From Reyranella sp. (lineage in GTDB: Bacteria > Pseudomonadota > Alphaproteobacteria > Reyranellales > Reyranellaceae), in the NCBI GenBank assembly GCA_030684475.1, contig JAUXWB010000163.1:1-45461 (forward strand): 45,461 bases of DNA. Direction: 5' to 3'. Shown one piece after another: positions 8,542 to 15,657 of this stretch (position 1 is the first letter of the stretch; every line of letters begins with the position of its first letter). The position numbers and the translations under genes were made by a program. The notes under the pieces were generated by a model. It was given only the letters and a program-made list of their open reading frames with translations, was not told the origin of the DNA and did not search any database.

Positions 8542-9843
8542 TCAGTTATGGCGGACCGCCGTTGCGGTCGCCGAGGCGAGACGGGCCCGCGTCAGGTCGA
8601 TGTGATTGCGCAGGGCGAAGAAGGCGTCGGAATGACGTAGCGGCAACGCCTTCGAGGCACGATCGATGCGGTCGATTTCGCTGTAGCAGCTTTCGAGCCG
8701 TGCGGATGGCAGCTCCGGCCGTAGCTCGTGCTCGACGGCCCGCAGGTCGCGATAGAGCAGCAGGACGCGGCGGCGCACGAACCATTGGTAGACGCGCGGC
8801 GCATAGCTGAACACCGGCACGACGATGGCGACCACGGTCACCAGGATCGCCAGTGTCCGCCTGGCATAGTTGGCTACCCAGAACGGCAGATAGCGATGCA
8901 ACAGCGAAGGCCCGTTCTTGTAGTAGTCGCGCGCGGCCTCGGCCATCGGATACTCGGGGTCGGTCTGCGTCGGGAATTCGCCGAACTGCTGGAAGACGCC
9001 GGGCTCGCTGTTCACCTCGACCATGGCGCGGGCCAGAAGTCCCACGATTTCCGGGTGCGCGTCGTTGCGCACCAGCAGCGAGCTCGTCGTGCCGATCAGG
9101 CTGACGTCGTCATCCGGGATGTTCTCCTCGAGGTCGATCACGCCGCCTGGCAGTTCCAGCCGCGTCAGTACCGGGAACTTGCGGGTGATCGCCTTGATAC
9201 GCTTCAGGCTCACAAGACGGATGCCCGGATCGCGCAGCAGGTTCTGGATGAGGGGGGCTTCCAGGACGCTCCCCATGATCGCGACATCGACCTTGCCGGA
9301 GCGGAGCGCGTCGGCCGCGGCGCGTCCGCCGAGTGGCACGAGAGTCGCGTTTTCCGCCGTGACCCCGCTGGTCCTGAGGATCTTGGTGACCACGAGATTG
9401 GTCCCGCTCGAAGCCGGCCCGATGGCGATGCGCTTGTCCTTGAGTTCGGTGAGCTTGGTGAAGGCATCGCTCGCGTGGCAGAAAACGAAGAACGCAAGAT
9501 AGTTGATACGCCCGAGCGATTCGAGGTCCGATGTCTGCGTGCTATTGGAGACGCCGCCTTGGACGAAGCCGGCAATGACACCGGCGGCAGGGTCCTGAAG
9601 CAATCTCAGGTTCTCGGCGCTACCTTCAGTCGACCGGACATCGACCGTCACACTGTGCCGCGCCAGAACGTCCCGATATTTCCGGGCGTAGAACTCGTAA
9701 GCGCCCCCCTTCGAGCCTGCGGCAATCGTGATCTTCTTGGGCGGTACAGGGACGAAGTAACCCAGCGCCGCCCAGACGAGCCCCGTGGTGCAGATCACGG
9801 CCAGCGACAGGGCGAGGAAGAGTCGGCGGCCGGGGTCGAACAT
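8542..9843 (-). CDS. TAXI-family solute receptor with C-terminal membrane anchor
   Basis: A 433-residue protein. Residues 8-30 form a signal anchor, followed by a TAXI-type periplasmic binding domain (GSKGGAYEFYARKY, then GPASSGTN and a VDVAIMGS-type segment). TAXI proteins normally serve TRAP transporters and are about 320 residues. This one continues into a second hydrophobic segment (about 330-355) and a charged helical tail of 78 residues that would face the cytoplasm. No TRAP membrane subunit is encoded nearby. It may therefore sense a ligand and signal across the membrane, or serve a permease elsewhere. A GGAGAG site supports the start. It lies between the sulfatase and FGE genes on one strand. 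Confidence 0.8.
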   Translation of the reverse strand: MFDPGRRLFLALSLAVICTTGLVWAALGYFVPVPPKKITIAAGSKGGAYEFYARKYRDVLARHSVTVDVRSTEGSAENLRLLQDPAAGVIAGFVQGGVSNSTQTSDLESLGRINYLAFFVFCHASDAFTKLTELKDKRIAIGPASSGTNLVVTKILRTSGVTAENATLVPLGGRAAADALRSGKVDVAIMGSVLEAPLIQNLLRDPGIRLVSLKRIKAITRKFPVLTRLELPGGVIDLEENIPDDDVSLIGTTSSLLVRNDAHPEIVGLLARAMVEVNSEPGVFQQFGEFPTQTDPEYPMAEAARDYYKNGPSLLHRYLPFWVANYARRTLAILVTVVAIVVPVFSYAPRVYQWFVRRRVLLLYRDLRAVEHELRPELPSARLESCYSEIDRIDRASKALPLRHSDAFFALRNHIDLTRARLASATATAVRHN

Positions 9844-9877
9844 GCAGTACTCTCCGTCCGCCCGCCGCCGGGGCGCC

Positions 9878-10246
9878 TTACGGCGCGGTGGCCGCCCAGT
9901 GGCAGCCGAGGTTGGTCTCGGTGACCTTCAGGGTCCTCGGAGACTTCGAGGCATCGGCGACGATGGCGAGCATCGCGCCGGCCAGTTGCATGGTCGACTT
10001 GTAGACCATCGGCGCGGTCTGCTTCAGCGTCTCGTTGACGCCACCAGCCGACTTCAGCGTCGCCTTGTTGCCCATCACCGTGAGCGCGTGGACACGCGAC
10101 AGGGTCGAATCGTACCTGATGCAGTTGCTTGGATTGCCGGTCGCGGCAGCCAAGCGGAACTGGATGGCGCCGTCCTGGCCGACGGCCGGCAGAGCCATGG
10201 CCACCACGAAGGCGGCCATGGCCGTGGTCATCGTCAGGGCTTTCAT
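9878..10246 (-). CDS. Small exported protein of unknown function
   Basis: A 122-residue protein with a clear Sec signal peptide (MKALTMTTAMAAFVVAMALP, cut probably near AVG-Q). The mature part has two cysteines that could form a disulfide. I recognise no family. It follows the arylsulfatase gene by 29 bases and precedes the TAXI gene by 34, so it belongs to the same transcript and probably acts in the periplasm with them. The ribosome site AGGAG lies about seven bases before the ATG. The open frame extends further upstream inside the sulfatase gene, but the signal peptide fixes the start. Confidence 0.65.
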   Translation of the reverse strand: MKALTMTTAMAAFVVAMALPAVGQDGAIQFRLAAATGNPSNCIRYDSTLSRVHALTVMGNKATLKSAGGVNETLKQTAPMVYKSTMQLAGAMLAIVADASKSPRTLKVTETNLGCHWAATAP

Positions 10247-10275
10247 GTCGCTTCTCCTGTCGCGTGTTGCCCCGC

Positions 10276-11880
10276 CTAGTTTGCGGTTTGCGGCGGGGAC
10301 GTCAGCTTGTTGAGCACACCCTCTAGATTGAACGAGCCCGGCTTCTGGCGCGGCGGGAACTCGGCCAGGGTCTGGATGAAGCGGCTGACGAAGGCCTGGG
10401 CCGGCACCAGCAGAAAGACGCGGTCGAGGCGCCAGCGGCCGTAGCCCATGCCTTCGTGGTCGGCGCGCTCGAACGGGTCGGCCTTGAGGTCGAACAGCTT
10501 CGGCACGCGCAAGGTCACCATCGGGTCCTGCCAGACGTCGAATCCGTGCTTGCGCTGCTCCATGAAGGCGAGCTTCCACTTGCCGTAGCGCAGGCCGGCC
10601 AGCCCGCCGTCGTCAGTCCAGTAGAAGAACTCCTTGCGGGCGCTGCCGGTGCCGTTCTTCAGGAGATCGCGCTGGTCGTAGCCGTCGAGATGGACCCTGA
10701 AGTTCCTGGCCCCGACGGTGGCGCCCTTCATCAGTCTGGCCTTGAGGTCGGTGTCGCCGAGGGCGGCCAGCAGGGTCTGCATCCAGTCCTCGGCCGAGAA
10801 CACGTCGTTGATCTCGGTGCCGGGCTTCACCAGGCCGGGCCAGCGCACCATGGCGGGCACGCGATAGCCCCCCTCCCAGTTGGTGTTCTTCTCGCCGCGG
10901 AACGGAGTCGTGCCGCCGTCGGGCCAGCTCATGGCCTCGGCGCCGTTGTCGGTGGTGTAGATCACGATGGTGTTGTCGGCGATCTTGAGGTCGTCGAGCT
11001 TCTTCAGGAGCTGGCCGACCATGCCGTCATGCTCGACCATGCCGTCGGCCACGACGCCGAGGCCGGTCTTGCCTTCGGACGAAGGCTTGAGATGCGTCCA
11101 GATGTGCATGCGGCTGGAATTGGCCCACACGAAGAACGGCTTCTTGTCGCGGTTGGCGCGGTCGATGAAGTCCATCGACGCGGTGAAGACCTCCTCGTCG
11201 ATCGTCTCCATGCGCTTCCTAGTGAGCGGTCCGGTGTCCTCGCACTTCTGCTTGCCCCACTTGCCGAAACGCGGATCCTCGCCCGGCGTTTCGGTGGCCG
11301 TGGCGACGCACTTCAGCACGCCGCGCGGGCCGTACTTGGCCTTGAAGGTCGGGTCCTTGGGGTAGTCGACGTTCTCGGGCTCCTCCTCGGCGTTGAGGTG
11401 GTAGAGATTGCCGAAGAACTCGTCGAAGCCGTGGACGGTGGGCAGGAACTCATTGCGGTCGCCGAGGTGGTTCTTGCCGAACTGGCCGGTCACGTAGCCC
11501 TGCGGCTTCAGGAGATCGGCGATGGTCGGGTCCTTGTCCGACAGGCCTTCCGGCGCGCCGGGCAGGCCCACCTTCAAGAGACCGGTGCGGATCGGCGACT
11601 GGCCGGTGATGAAGGCGGCGCGTCCCGCCGTGCAGGATTGCTGGCCGTAATAGTCGGTGAAGATCGCGCCTTCGCGGGCGATGCGGTCGATGTTGGGCGT
11701 GCGGTAGCCCATCATGCCGCGATTGTAGGCGCTGATATTCCAATAGCCGATGTCGTCGCCGAAGATGACAAGGATATTGGGTTTGGCCGGCGTCTGGGCG
11801 CTGGCCGGGACGACGCCGCCCGATAAACCGATGAGGAGCGCCGCTGCGGACAGCAGGCGGCCGAGTCTGACTTTGGTCAT
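10276..11880 (-). CDS. Exported arylsulfatase (type I, formylglycine-dependent)
   Basis: A 534-residue sulfatase with a Sec signal peptide (about residues 1-28, ending PASA-Q). Metal-binding Asp42-Asp43 follow NILVIFG. The sulfatase signature is CTAGR with Cys83, the residue that must become formylglycine, and a TTDNGAE motif supplies further metal ligands. It would hydrolyse sulfate esters outside the cytoplasm after being activated by the FGE encoded three genes downstream. The family also includes phosphonate and phosphate esterases, so the natural ester is unknown. A strong GGAGG site precedes the ATG. It leads a four-gene minus-strand unit and is read away from a LysR gene across an 85-base gap. 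Confidence 0.9.
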   Translation of the reverse strand: MTKVRLGRLLSAAALLIGLSGGVVPASAQTPAKPNILVIFGDDIGYWNISAYNRGMMGYRTPNIDRIAREGAIFTDYYGQQSCTAGRAAFITGQSPIRTGLLKVGLPGAPEGLSDKDPTIADLLKPQGYVTGQFGKNHLGDRNEFLPTVHGFDEFFGNLYHLNAEEEPENVDYPKDPTFKAKYGPRGVLKCVATATETPGEDPRFGKWGKQKCEDTGPLTRKRMETIDEEVFTASMDFIDRANRDKKPFFVWANSSRMHIWTHLKPSSEGKTGLGVVADGMVEHDGMVGQLLKKLDDLKIADNTIVIYTTDNGAEAMSWPDGGTTPFRGEKNTNWEGGYRVPAMVRWPGLVKPGTEINDVFSAEDWMQTLLAALGDTDLKARLMKGATVGARNFRVHLDGYDQRDLLKNGTGSARKEFFYWTDDGGLAGLRYGKWKLAFMEQRKHGFDVWQDPMVTLRVPKLFDLKADPFERADHEGMGYGRWRLDRVFLLVPAQAFVSRFIQTLAEFPPRQKPGSFNLEGVLNKLTSPPQTAN

Positions 11881-11965
11881 CGGTTTTTCCTCCCAATTCA
11901 ACGAATGGTGCCAAACTCGTTCGGACTTCGATGCAAAACAACACGACTGACGATACAGTTCGCGA
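11881..11965. promoter_or_regulatory. Divergent promoter region between sulfatase and LysR genes
   Basis: The 85-base gap between the divergently read sulfatase and LysR genes is the expected binding site for the regulator. It holds an imperfect dyad, CGAATGG and CGTTCG around 11900-11921, that could be a LysR-type site. The plus-strand side has no Shine-Dalgarno sequence before the LysR ATG, while the minus-strand side has GGAGG. Promoter hexamers were not clear. Confidence 0.5.
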
Positions 11966-12898
11966 ATGGAAATCGACCTCAAGTTGTTGCAGTACGCTGT
12001 CGTCCTGGCCAGGCACCGGCATTTCGGCCGGGCGGCCGCGGCGCTCAGGATCAGCCAGCCGACGCTCAGCCGCAGTATCGCGGCTCTCGAAAGGCAGCTC
12101 GGCCTGCGTGTGTTCGAAAGGTCGCGCCGCGACGTCGTGGCGACGCCGGCGGGCGACGACGTGCTCAAGATGGCGGACGAACTGGTCGCCCGAGCCGAGG
12201 CGATCTCCAACAACCTGCAACTGGTGCGCAACGGGCGGGGCGGTCGCCTGCGCGTGGCTGCCGGGGTTTACGTCCACGACATCGCGGTCCGGCCGGCGGC
12301 GATCGAGATGATCAAGGCGAGCCCTTCGATTCGCCTGGAACTGCTGGAGCGCGAATGGACGGCCGCGCTCTCGATGCTGATGGTGGATCGTGTCGATTTT
12401 GCCGTCCTCGACATCGTCGCCCTGCGCGGCATGCCGGCGCTACGCGTCGAGCCGCTCGGCAAGCTGCTGGGAGTCTACTACTGCCGGGCCGGCCACCCGC
12501 TCCTGAAGAAGACGTCGTTGCGGCCGGAGGACGTGCGTCCCTATCCGTTCGTCTTCACCGGCATGTCGCGGGACAAGGCTGCTCTCCTTGAGGACATCGA
12601 TTCCGGCTTCACCGTGGATTCGACGACGGGCGACATCCTGCCGTCGGTCGCCGTCTCGTCGTTCCGCCTGGGACTGGAGATCGTCGCCGGCACGGATGCG
12701 ATCAGTCTCGGTCATGCCAGCCAGATCGAGGAAGGGATCGCGGCCGGCCGGCTGGCGGTTCTCGACCTGCCATGGCGGACCGGGCAGCCAATGGCCGAGA
12801 TGGGTGTCGCCTACAAGCGCGACCGCACGCTGCCGCCGGCGGCGCGCACCTTCATCAGCCTCATCCGCAAGCGCGTCCGGGCGGTCGAGCGGCCCTGA
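11966..12898 (+). CDS. LysR-family transcriptional regulator
   Basis: A 310-residue LysR-type regulator. Residues 1-60 form the winged helix-turn-helix with the hallmark segment FGRAAAALRISQPTLSRSI. The remaining residues form the two-lobed effector-binding domain (from about residue 92). Its divergent position next to the arylsulfatase gene makes it the likely regulator of that unit, probably responding to a sulfate ester, its product or sulfur status. The start ATG lacks an obvious ribosome site. The gene ends 29 bases before the EEP-gene fragment. Confidence 0.9.
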   Translation: MEIDLKLLQYAVVLARHRHFGRAAAALRISQPTLSRSIAALERQLGLRVFERSRRDVVATPAGDDVLKMADELVARAEAISNNLQLVRNGRGGRLRVAAGVYVHDIAVRPAAIEMIKASPSIRLELLEREWTAALSMLMVDRVDFAVLDIVALRGMPALRVEPLGKLLGVYYCRAGHPLLKKTSLRPEDVRPYPFVFTGMSRDKAALLEDIDSGFTVDSTTGDILPSVAVSSFRLGLEIVAGTDAISLGHASQIEEGIAAGRLAVLDLPWRTGQPMAEMGVAYKRDRTLPPAARTFISLIRKRVRAVERP

Positions 12899-12927
12899 CC
12901 GGGTCGGCCGCGACATGCACACCCGGG

Positions 12928-13005
12928 GTGCGCAAGGCCTGGATCGGCTACGGCACCAATGCCTCGGACCACGGGCCGGTGTTCGTCGAATTCGACCTCC
13001 AGTGA
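12928..13005 (+). pseudogene. 3' fragment of an EEP-family hydrolase gene (duplicate of 7457-7531)
   Basis: The first 24 codons encode VRKAWIGYGTNASDHGPVFV then EFDL, the C-terminus of EEP hydrolases. They match the end of the intact gene at 7457-7528 in 64 of 72 bases and 23 of 24 residues. Seven of the eight base differences are silent; the other changes Trp to Gly in the active-site SDHWPV motif. No upstream part of an EEP gene is present. The fragment starts 29 bases after the LysR stop and is in the same orientation as the intact copy. It may be a displaced gene end left by integration of the sulfatase module, or the last trace of a lost paralogue. Confidence 0.8.
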
Positions 13006-13106
13006 CAAGTGCTGGCAAAATGCCAGCAGCCCGGCGGTATTCGCATGGCAGGATTGCAAAACGAAAGTTGCAAGTTCGACAGGATTCTGCTAGGAAAAAG
13101 ACTATT

Positions 13107-13186
13107 CTGGCGGGCGTGCGTTTCCGCCGCCCATCCACCCGTTCGGCCCGCCAGCGCCCTGTTAAAGGCGCTTCGGCGGGCTTTTT
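13107..13186 (+). promoter_or_regulatory. Attenuator-like competing hairpins
   Basis: CTGGCGGGC at 13107-13115 is the exact reverse complement of GCCCGCCAG at 13146-13154. The second segment is also the 5' arm of the terminator at 13146-13186. The two pairings exclude each other, as in transcription attenuators. A weak promoter-like pair (TTGCAA at 13068, TAGGAA at 13091, 17 bases apart) would start RNA just before the first arm. Confidence 0.4.
13146..13186 (+). terminator. Rho-independent terminator
   Basis: A GC-rich stem (GCCCGCC-AGCGCC paired with GGCGCT-TC-GGCGGGC, loop CTGTTAAA) is followed directly by a TTTTT run. It would stop plus-strand transcription coming from the LysR side. Confidence 0.8.
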
Positions 13187-13441
13187 CATGACCAGGGAGT
13201 TGCCTCATGTCTTCCATCATATCCGCCATTGTTCGCCGCCGCCGCCTCACCGCCGCTTCGCCCACGCCTGCAACTGGTGGACACGGCCGGGAGACAGCAA
13301 GAGGTGACAGGTCCTTTGTCCCGCTTTGCCGTCCAAGTGCCTGCGATGGCTTGGCTTTCGGTCTGTCGGCGCGTGTCTGCGCACCGCGCCGTGTCCACAA
13401 ATGTCTATGGCCGATGGGTCGCGCCGGGCGAACAACGCCGG

Positions 13442-13461
13442 ACAACTCCGCACAACTCCGC
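13442..13461. repeat. Tandem 10-base repeat
   Basis: Two adjacent copies of ACAACTCCGC. Short and possibly incidental, but it lies in the gene-poor region close to the second terminator. Confidence 0.5.
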
Positions 13462-13488
13462 ACAGTCGGTGTCCTTTTTGACGTGCGT

Positions 13489-13515
13489 AAAAGGCCCGGT
13501 TTACGGGCCTTTTTC
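13489..13515 (+). terminator. Rho-independent terminator
   Basis: A perfect 10-bp stem, AAAAGGCCCG with CGGGCCTTTT around a GTTTA loop, continues into a T run. The A-rich 5' side means it could also work on the minus strand. It is the second strong terminator in this gap. Confidence 0.8.
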
Positions 13516-13847
13516 AGGGTCTGATTCTGAAAAAACGCGATTCGGAGGGATTGAGCGTCAAAACTTGTTCATTCCCCCCGTTCTGTCGGCAAACGACGCC
13601 GACCTGAACCTTTGACCATGCCCCGCCCGGCGCGCCCGCCGGGTACGATCCCTGGAGGATGAGGGGCCGTCCCGCGGCCTTGCCCAGTACCGGGTACTGA
13701 GCCGTGCGTAGCAAGCAAAGGCTGCCCCCGCCGACGATCCGTCCGGCTGTGGGGTGGACCGAGGCGCGAACAACGCGTCCGAGGACTGCCATTTGACGGT
13801 CGTCTGCGGCCGCCCGAGGTGGGGCCGCGGGGTCAGATTCTCGACGA

Positions 13848-13918
13848 TGTCACAGGTGGGCGCTCAGCCTGTGTCACAACATATGTCTCAACTTGGTGTG
13901 ACACCTTCGGGTGTGACA
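13848..13918. repeat. TGTCACA/TGTGACA repeat cluster
   Basis: Two TGTCACA motifs (13848-13854, 13872-13878) are followed by two in the opposite orientation, TGTGACA (13897-13903, 13912-13918). CACAGG/CCTGTG arms (13851-13856, 13868-13873) add further symmetry. It ends nine bases before the stop of the DUF3500 gene. It could be an operator array or the remains of an insertion-sequence end; I cannot tell which. Confidence 0.5.
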
Positions 13919-13926
13919 CGCCGCGT

Positions 13927-14997
13927 TCAGCGGTGCGGCTGGCGGCGGTAGTGGTCGGCCAGCGCGTCGCGGCCGAAGTCGGCGGCAAGGTCGCGCCACA
14001 CCGCGTGGATGTGGTTGGCGCCGTTCTGGGTGTTGTCGTGCTCGATCAGGGTGGCGGGTCCGTGGACACGGAAATAATGCGCCTCGCCCGGCGTGAGCGA
14101 ACCCGCCCAGGCGAAGCGGAAGGCCGCGAGCCCCTGGTCCGTCACCCGCTTCTTCTGTGCGGCCACGAGGTCGGGGGCGAGCGTGCCCAGGAAGCGGTCC
14201 ATCAGGGCCTCGACCAGGGCGCGCTGCGCGCCGTCCATCCGGCCGAGCTCCAGGCCGCGCGGCTGGCCGAGGTCGCGCTCGCGCTGCGGGCTGGCCACGA
14301 TCTCGCCGAACGAGCGGTTGGCGATGATCGCGGCCTGCTGCTGCTGGGCGGAGAGACCCGCCATGATCTGGCGGGCGAGATCTTCCGAGGCGCCGAGCAG
14401 CCGGAAGCCGCGGTTGGCGCCGTCGCGCACGGTGGCCGGATTGGCGCCGGCGAAGAACGGCGTCACGGCGATGTGGCCGGCGGCCGGTAAGGTCACGTTC
14501 AGCGACAGGTGATGGCCCTCGAAGCGCCAGCCCCAGGGGAAGCGGCCCGGCGCGCCGAACACCGAGACGTAGTAGCGGTCGGGATCGCGGAAGCTGCCCT
14601 GCTGTTCGCGCAGCACGCCCTCGAGCAGGCGCACGCCATCCAGAAGTTCGAGGCCACGGTCGTTCAGCACCGAGGCGAACAGGGCGCGGGCGGCTTCGGC
14701 CGGCGCCGGCCGCATCTCGCCCAGGCTGAGGCCGGGCCGGCTGCGCGGGATGTAGTGCCAGTCGAGGCGGTTGTCGGATTCGAAGGCGATCAGCGCCTTC
14801 TGGCGCCGGCTGTCGTCGAGCGTCCCGAGGAAGCGGTTGGCGGCGTCGGCGATGCGCTGGCCGGCATCCGCGGTCTGGGCACTGGCGGTGCCGAACGGCA
14901 GCAGGGTCGCCGCCGCAAGAACGGCCCGCCGCGTCGGCGGACCGTGGTGATGGTGGTGAGGCTCCTCGTCGTGCGAATGCCAGCCGTCGTGCGGCAT
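13927..14997 (-). CDS. DUF3500 family exported protein with histidine-rich leader
   Basis: A 356-residue protein of the DUF3500 family, whose function is unknown. Recognisable segments are WGWRFEGHHLSLN and, near the C-terminus, DNTQNGANHIHAVWRD, both rich in possible metal ligands. The N-terminus carries eight histidines in the first 18 residues (ending in HHHHH), then a twin-arginine-type core TRRAVLAAATLLPFG and a cleavage site near ASA. The start is supported by a GAGGCGAG site and by tight spacing (9 bases) to the redoxin gene upstream. It is the last gene of a DsbD-redoxin-DUF3500 unit, which suggests a role in periplasmic redox or metal handling; that is inference. Confidence 0.8.
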   Translation of the reverse strand: MPHDGWHSHDEEPHHHHHGPPTRRAVLAAATLLPFGTASAQTADAGQRIADAANRFLGTLDDSRRQKALIAFESDNRLDWHYIPRSRPGLSLGEMRPAPAEAARALFASVLNDRGLELLDGVRLLEGVLREQQGSFRDPDRYYVSVFGAPGRFPWGWRFEGHHLSLNVTLPAAGHIAVTPFFAGANPATVRDGANRGFRLLGASEDLARQIMAGLSAQQQQAAIIANRSFGEIVASPQRERDLGQPRGLELGRMDGAQRALVEALMDRFLGTLAPDLVAAQKKRVTDQGLAAFRFAWAGSLTPGEAHYFRVHGPATLIEHDNTQNGANHIHAVWRDLAADFGRDALADHYRRQPHR

Positions 14998-15006
14998 GGC
15001 CTCGCC

Positions 15007-15648
15007 TCAGGTCGAGGTGCGGGGATATTTCATCGAGCAGCCGTAGGCCCGGGTCGAGGCCTCGGTCACCGGCTTGCCGGCCAGCACCTCGTCCAGTGCC
15101 AGGCGGACGTACTGCTTGGCCTTGGGGATGTCGCCCGGGCTCGACGAGGGGATCGAGTCGATGCCGCCCTTGTAGACCAGCACGCCCTTGGCATCGATGA
15201 TGTACATGTGCGGCGTCACGGTGGCGCCGTAGGCGCGCGCGATCTTGCTTTGCGGGTCGATCAGCACGGCGGCAGGCGCGGCATCGCGGCTCTTGGTGAG
15301 CTCGTTGGCCTGCGCCGGCGTCACGGCGCCCTGCTCACCGGCGGCGTTCGACGCCGTGGTCAGCCAGACCACGCCCTTGGCCGCGGCTTCGCGCTGCTGG
15401 GTCTGCATGTTCTTGCCGTTGTAGTGCTTGCGCACGTAGGGGCAGTCGTGATTCGTCGTCTCGAGGACCACGACCTTGCCTTTCAGGTCGGCCAGCGACC
15501 ACGTCTTGCCGTTGCTGTCGACGGCGGTGAAGGCCGGCGCCGGCTTGCCGACGTCGGGGCCGGCGGTGGCGAAGGCAGTGGTTGGGACCAGGGCGAGGGC
15601 TGTACCGCCCAGGATCAGGGACCGACGGGGAACGCTGAAATTCGACAT
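15007..15648 (-). CDS. Exported thioredoxin-like redoxin (AhpC/TSA-type)
   Basis: A 213-residue thioredoxin-fold protein with a twin-arginine-like leader (VPRRSLILGG, cut near AFA-T). The mature domain begins GKPAPAFTAVDSNGKTWSLADLKGK, typical of peroxiredoxin/redoxin domains. The active-site region is DCPYV with Cys69 and lacks the second cysteine of a CxxC pair. The only other cysteine is Cys204, near the C-terminus. It could act as a one- or two-cysteine thiol peroxidase or reductase in the periplasm, kept reduced by the DsbD-like protein encoded nine bases upstream. Its ribosome site TAGGAGG overlaps the stop codon of that gene, so the two are translationally coupled. Confidence 0.85.
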   Translation of the reverse strand: MSNFSVPRRSLILGGTALALVPTTAFATAGPDVGKPAPAFTAVDSNGKTWSLADLKGKVVVLETTNHDCPYVRKHYNGKNMQTQQREAAAKGVVWLTTASNAAGEQGAVTPAQANELTKSRDAAPAAVLIDPQSKIARAYGATVTPHMYIIDAKGVLVYKGGIDSIPSSSPGDIPKAKQYVRLALDEVLAGKPVTEASTRAYGCSMKYPRTST

Positions 15649-15657
15649 GTTCGCCTC

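Larger units (their letters stand above)
13006..13926. other. Gene-poor region with hairpins and repeats
   Basis: About 920 bases with no protein I can recognise. It contains an 8-bp hairpin with an AAA loop at 13010-13028, an attenuator-like set of arms and terminator (13107-13186), an unrecognised open frame with a ribosome site (13207-13524), a tandem 10-base repeat (13442-13461), a second terminator (13489-13515), a CAGTACC/GGTACTG hairpin around 13687-13701, and TGTCACA repeats (13848-13918). Base composition and codon patterns are less regular than in neighbouring genes. Together with the EEP fragment at its left edge, it looks like the scar of an insertion or a decayed accessory segment. 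Confidence 0.6.

Noticed and set aside
12440..13189. 249-codon minus-strand frame
   Set aside because: Mostly antisense to the LysR gene and the EEP fragment, with no domain.
13207..13524. 105-codon frame as a real protein gene
   Set aside because: It has a good ribosome site, but it runs into a strong terminator, its codon use is unlike the neighbours and the product matches no family I know. It is kept only as a possible leader or small transcript.
13514..13792. 92-codon minus-strand frame in the gene-poor region
   Set aside because: No ribosome site, no recognised domain, and it reads through the flank of a terminator.
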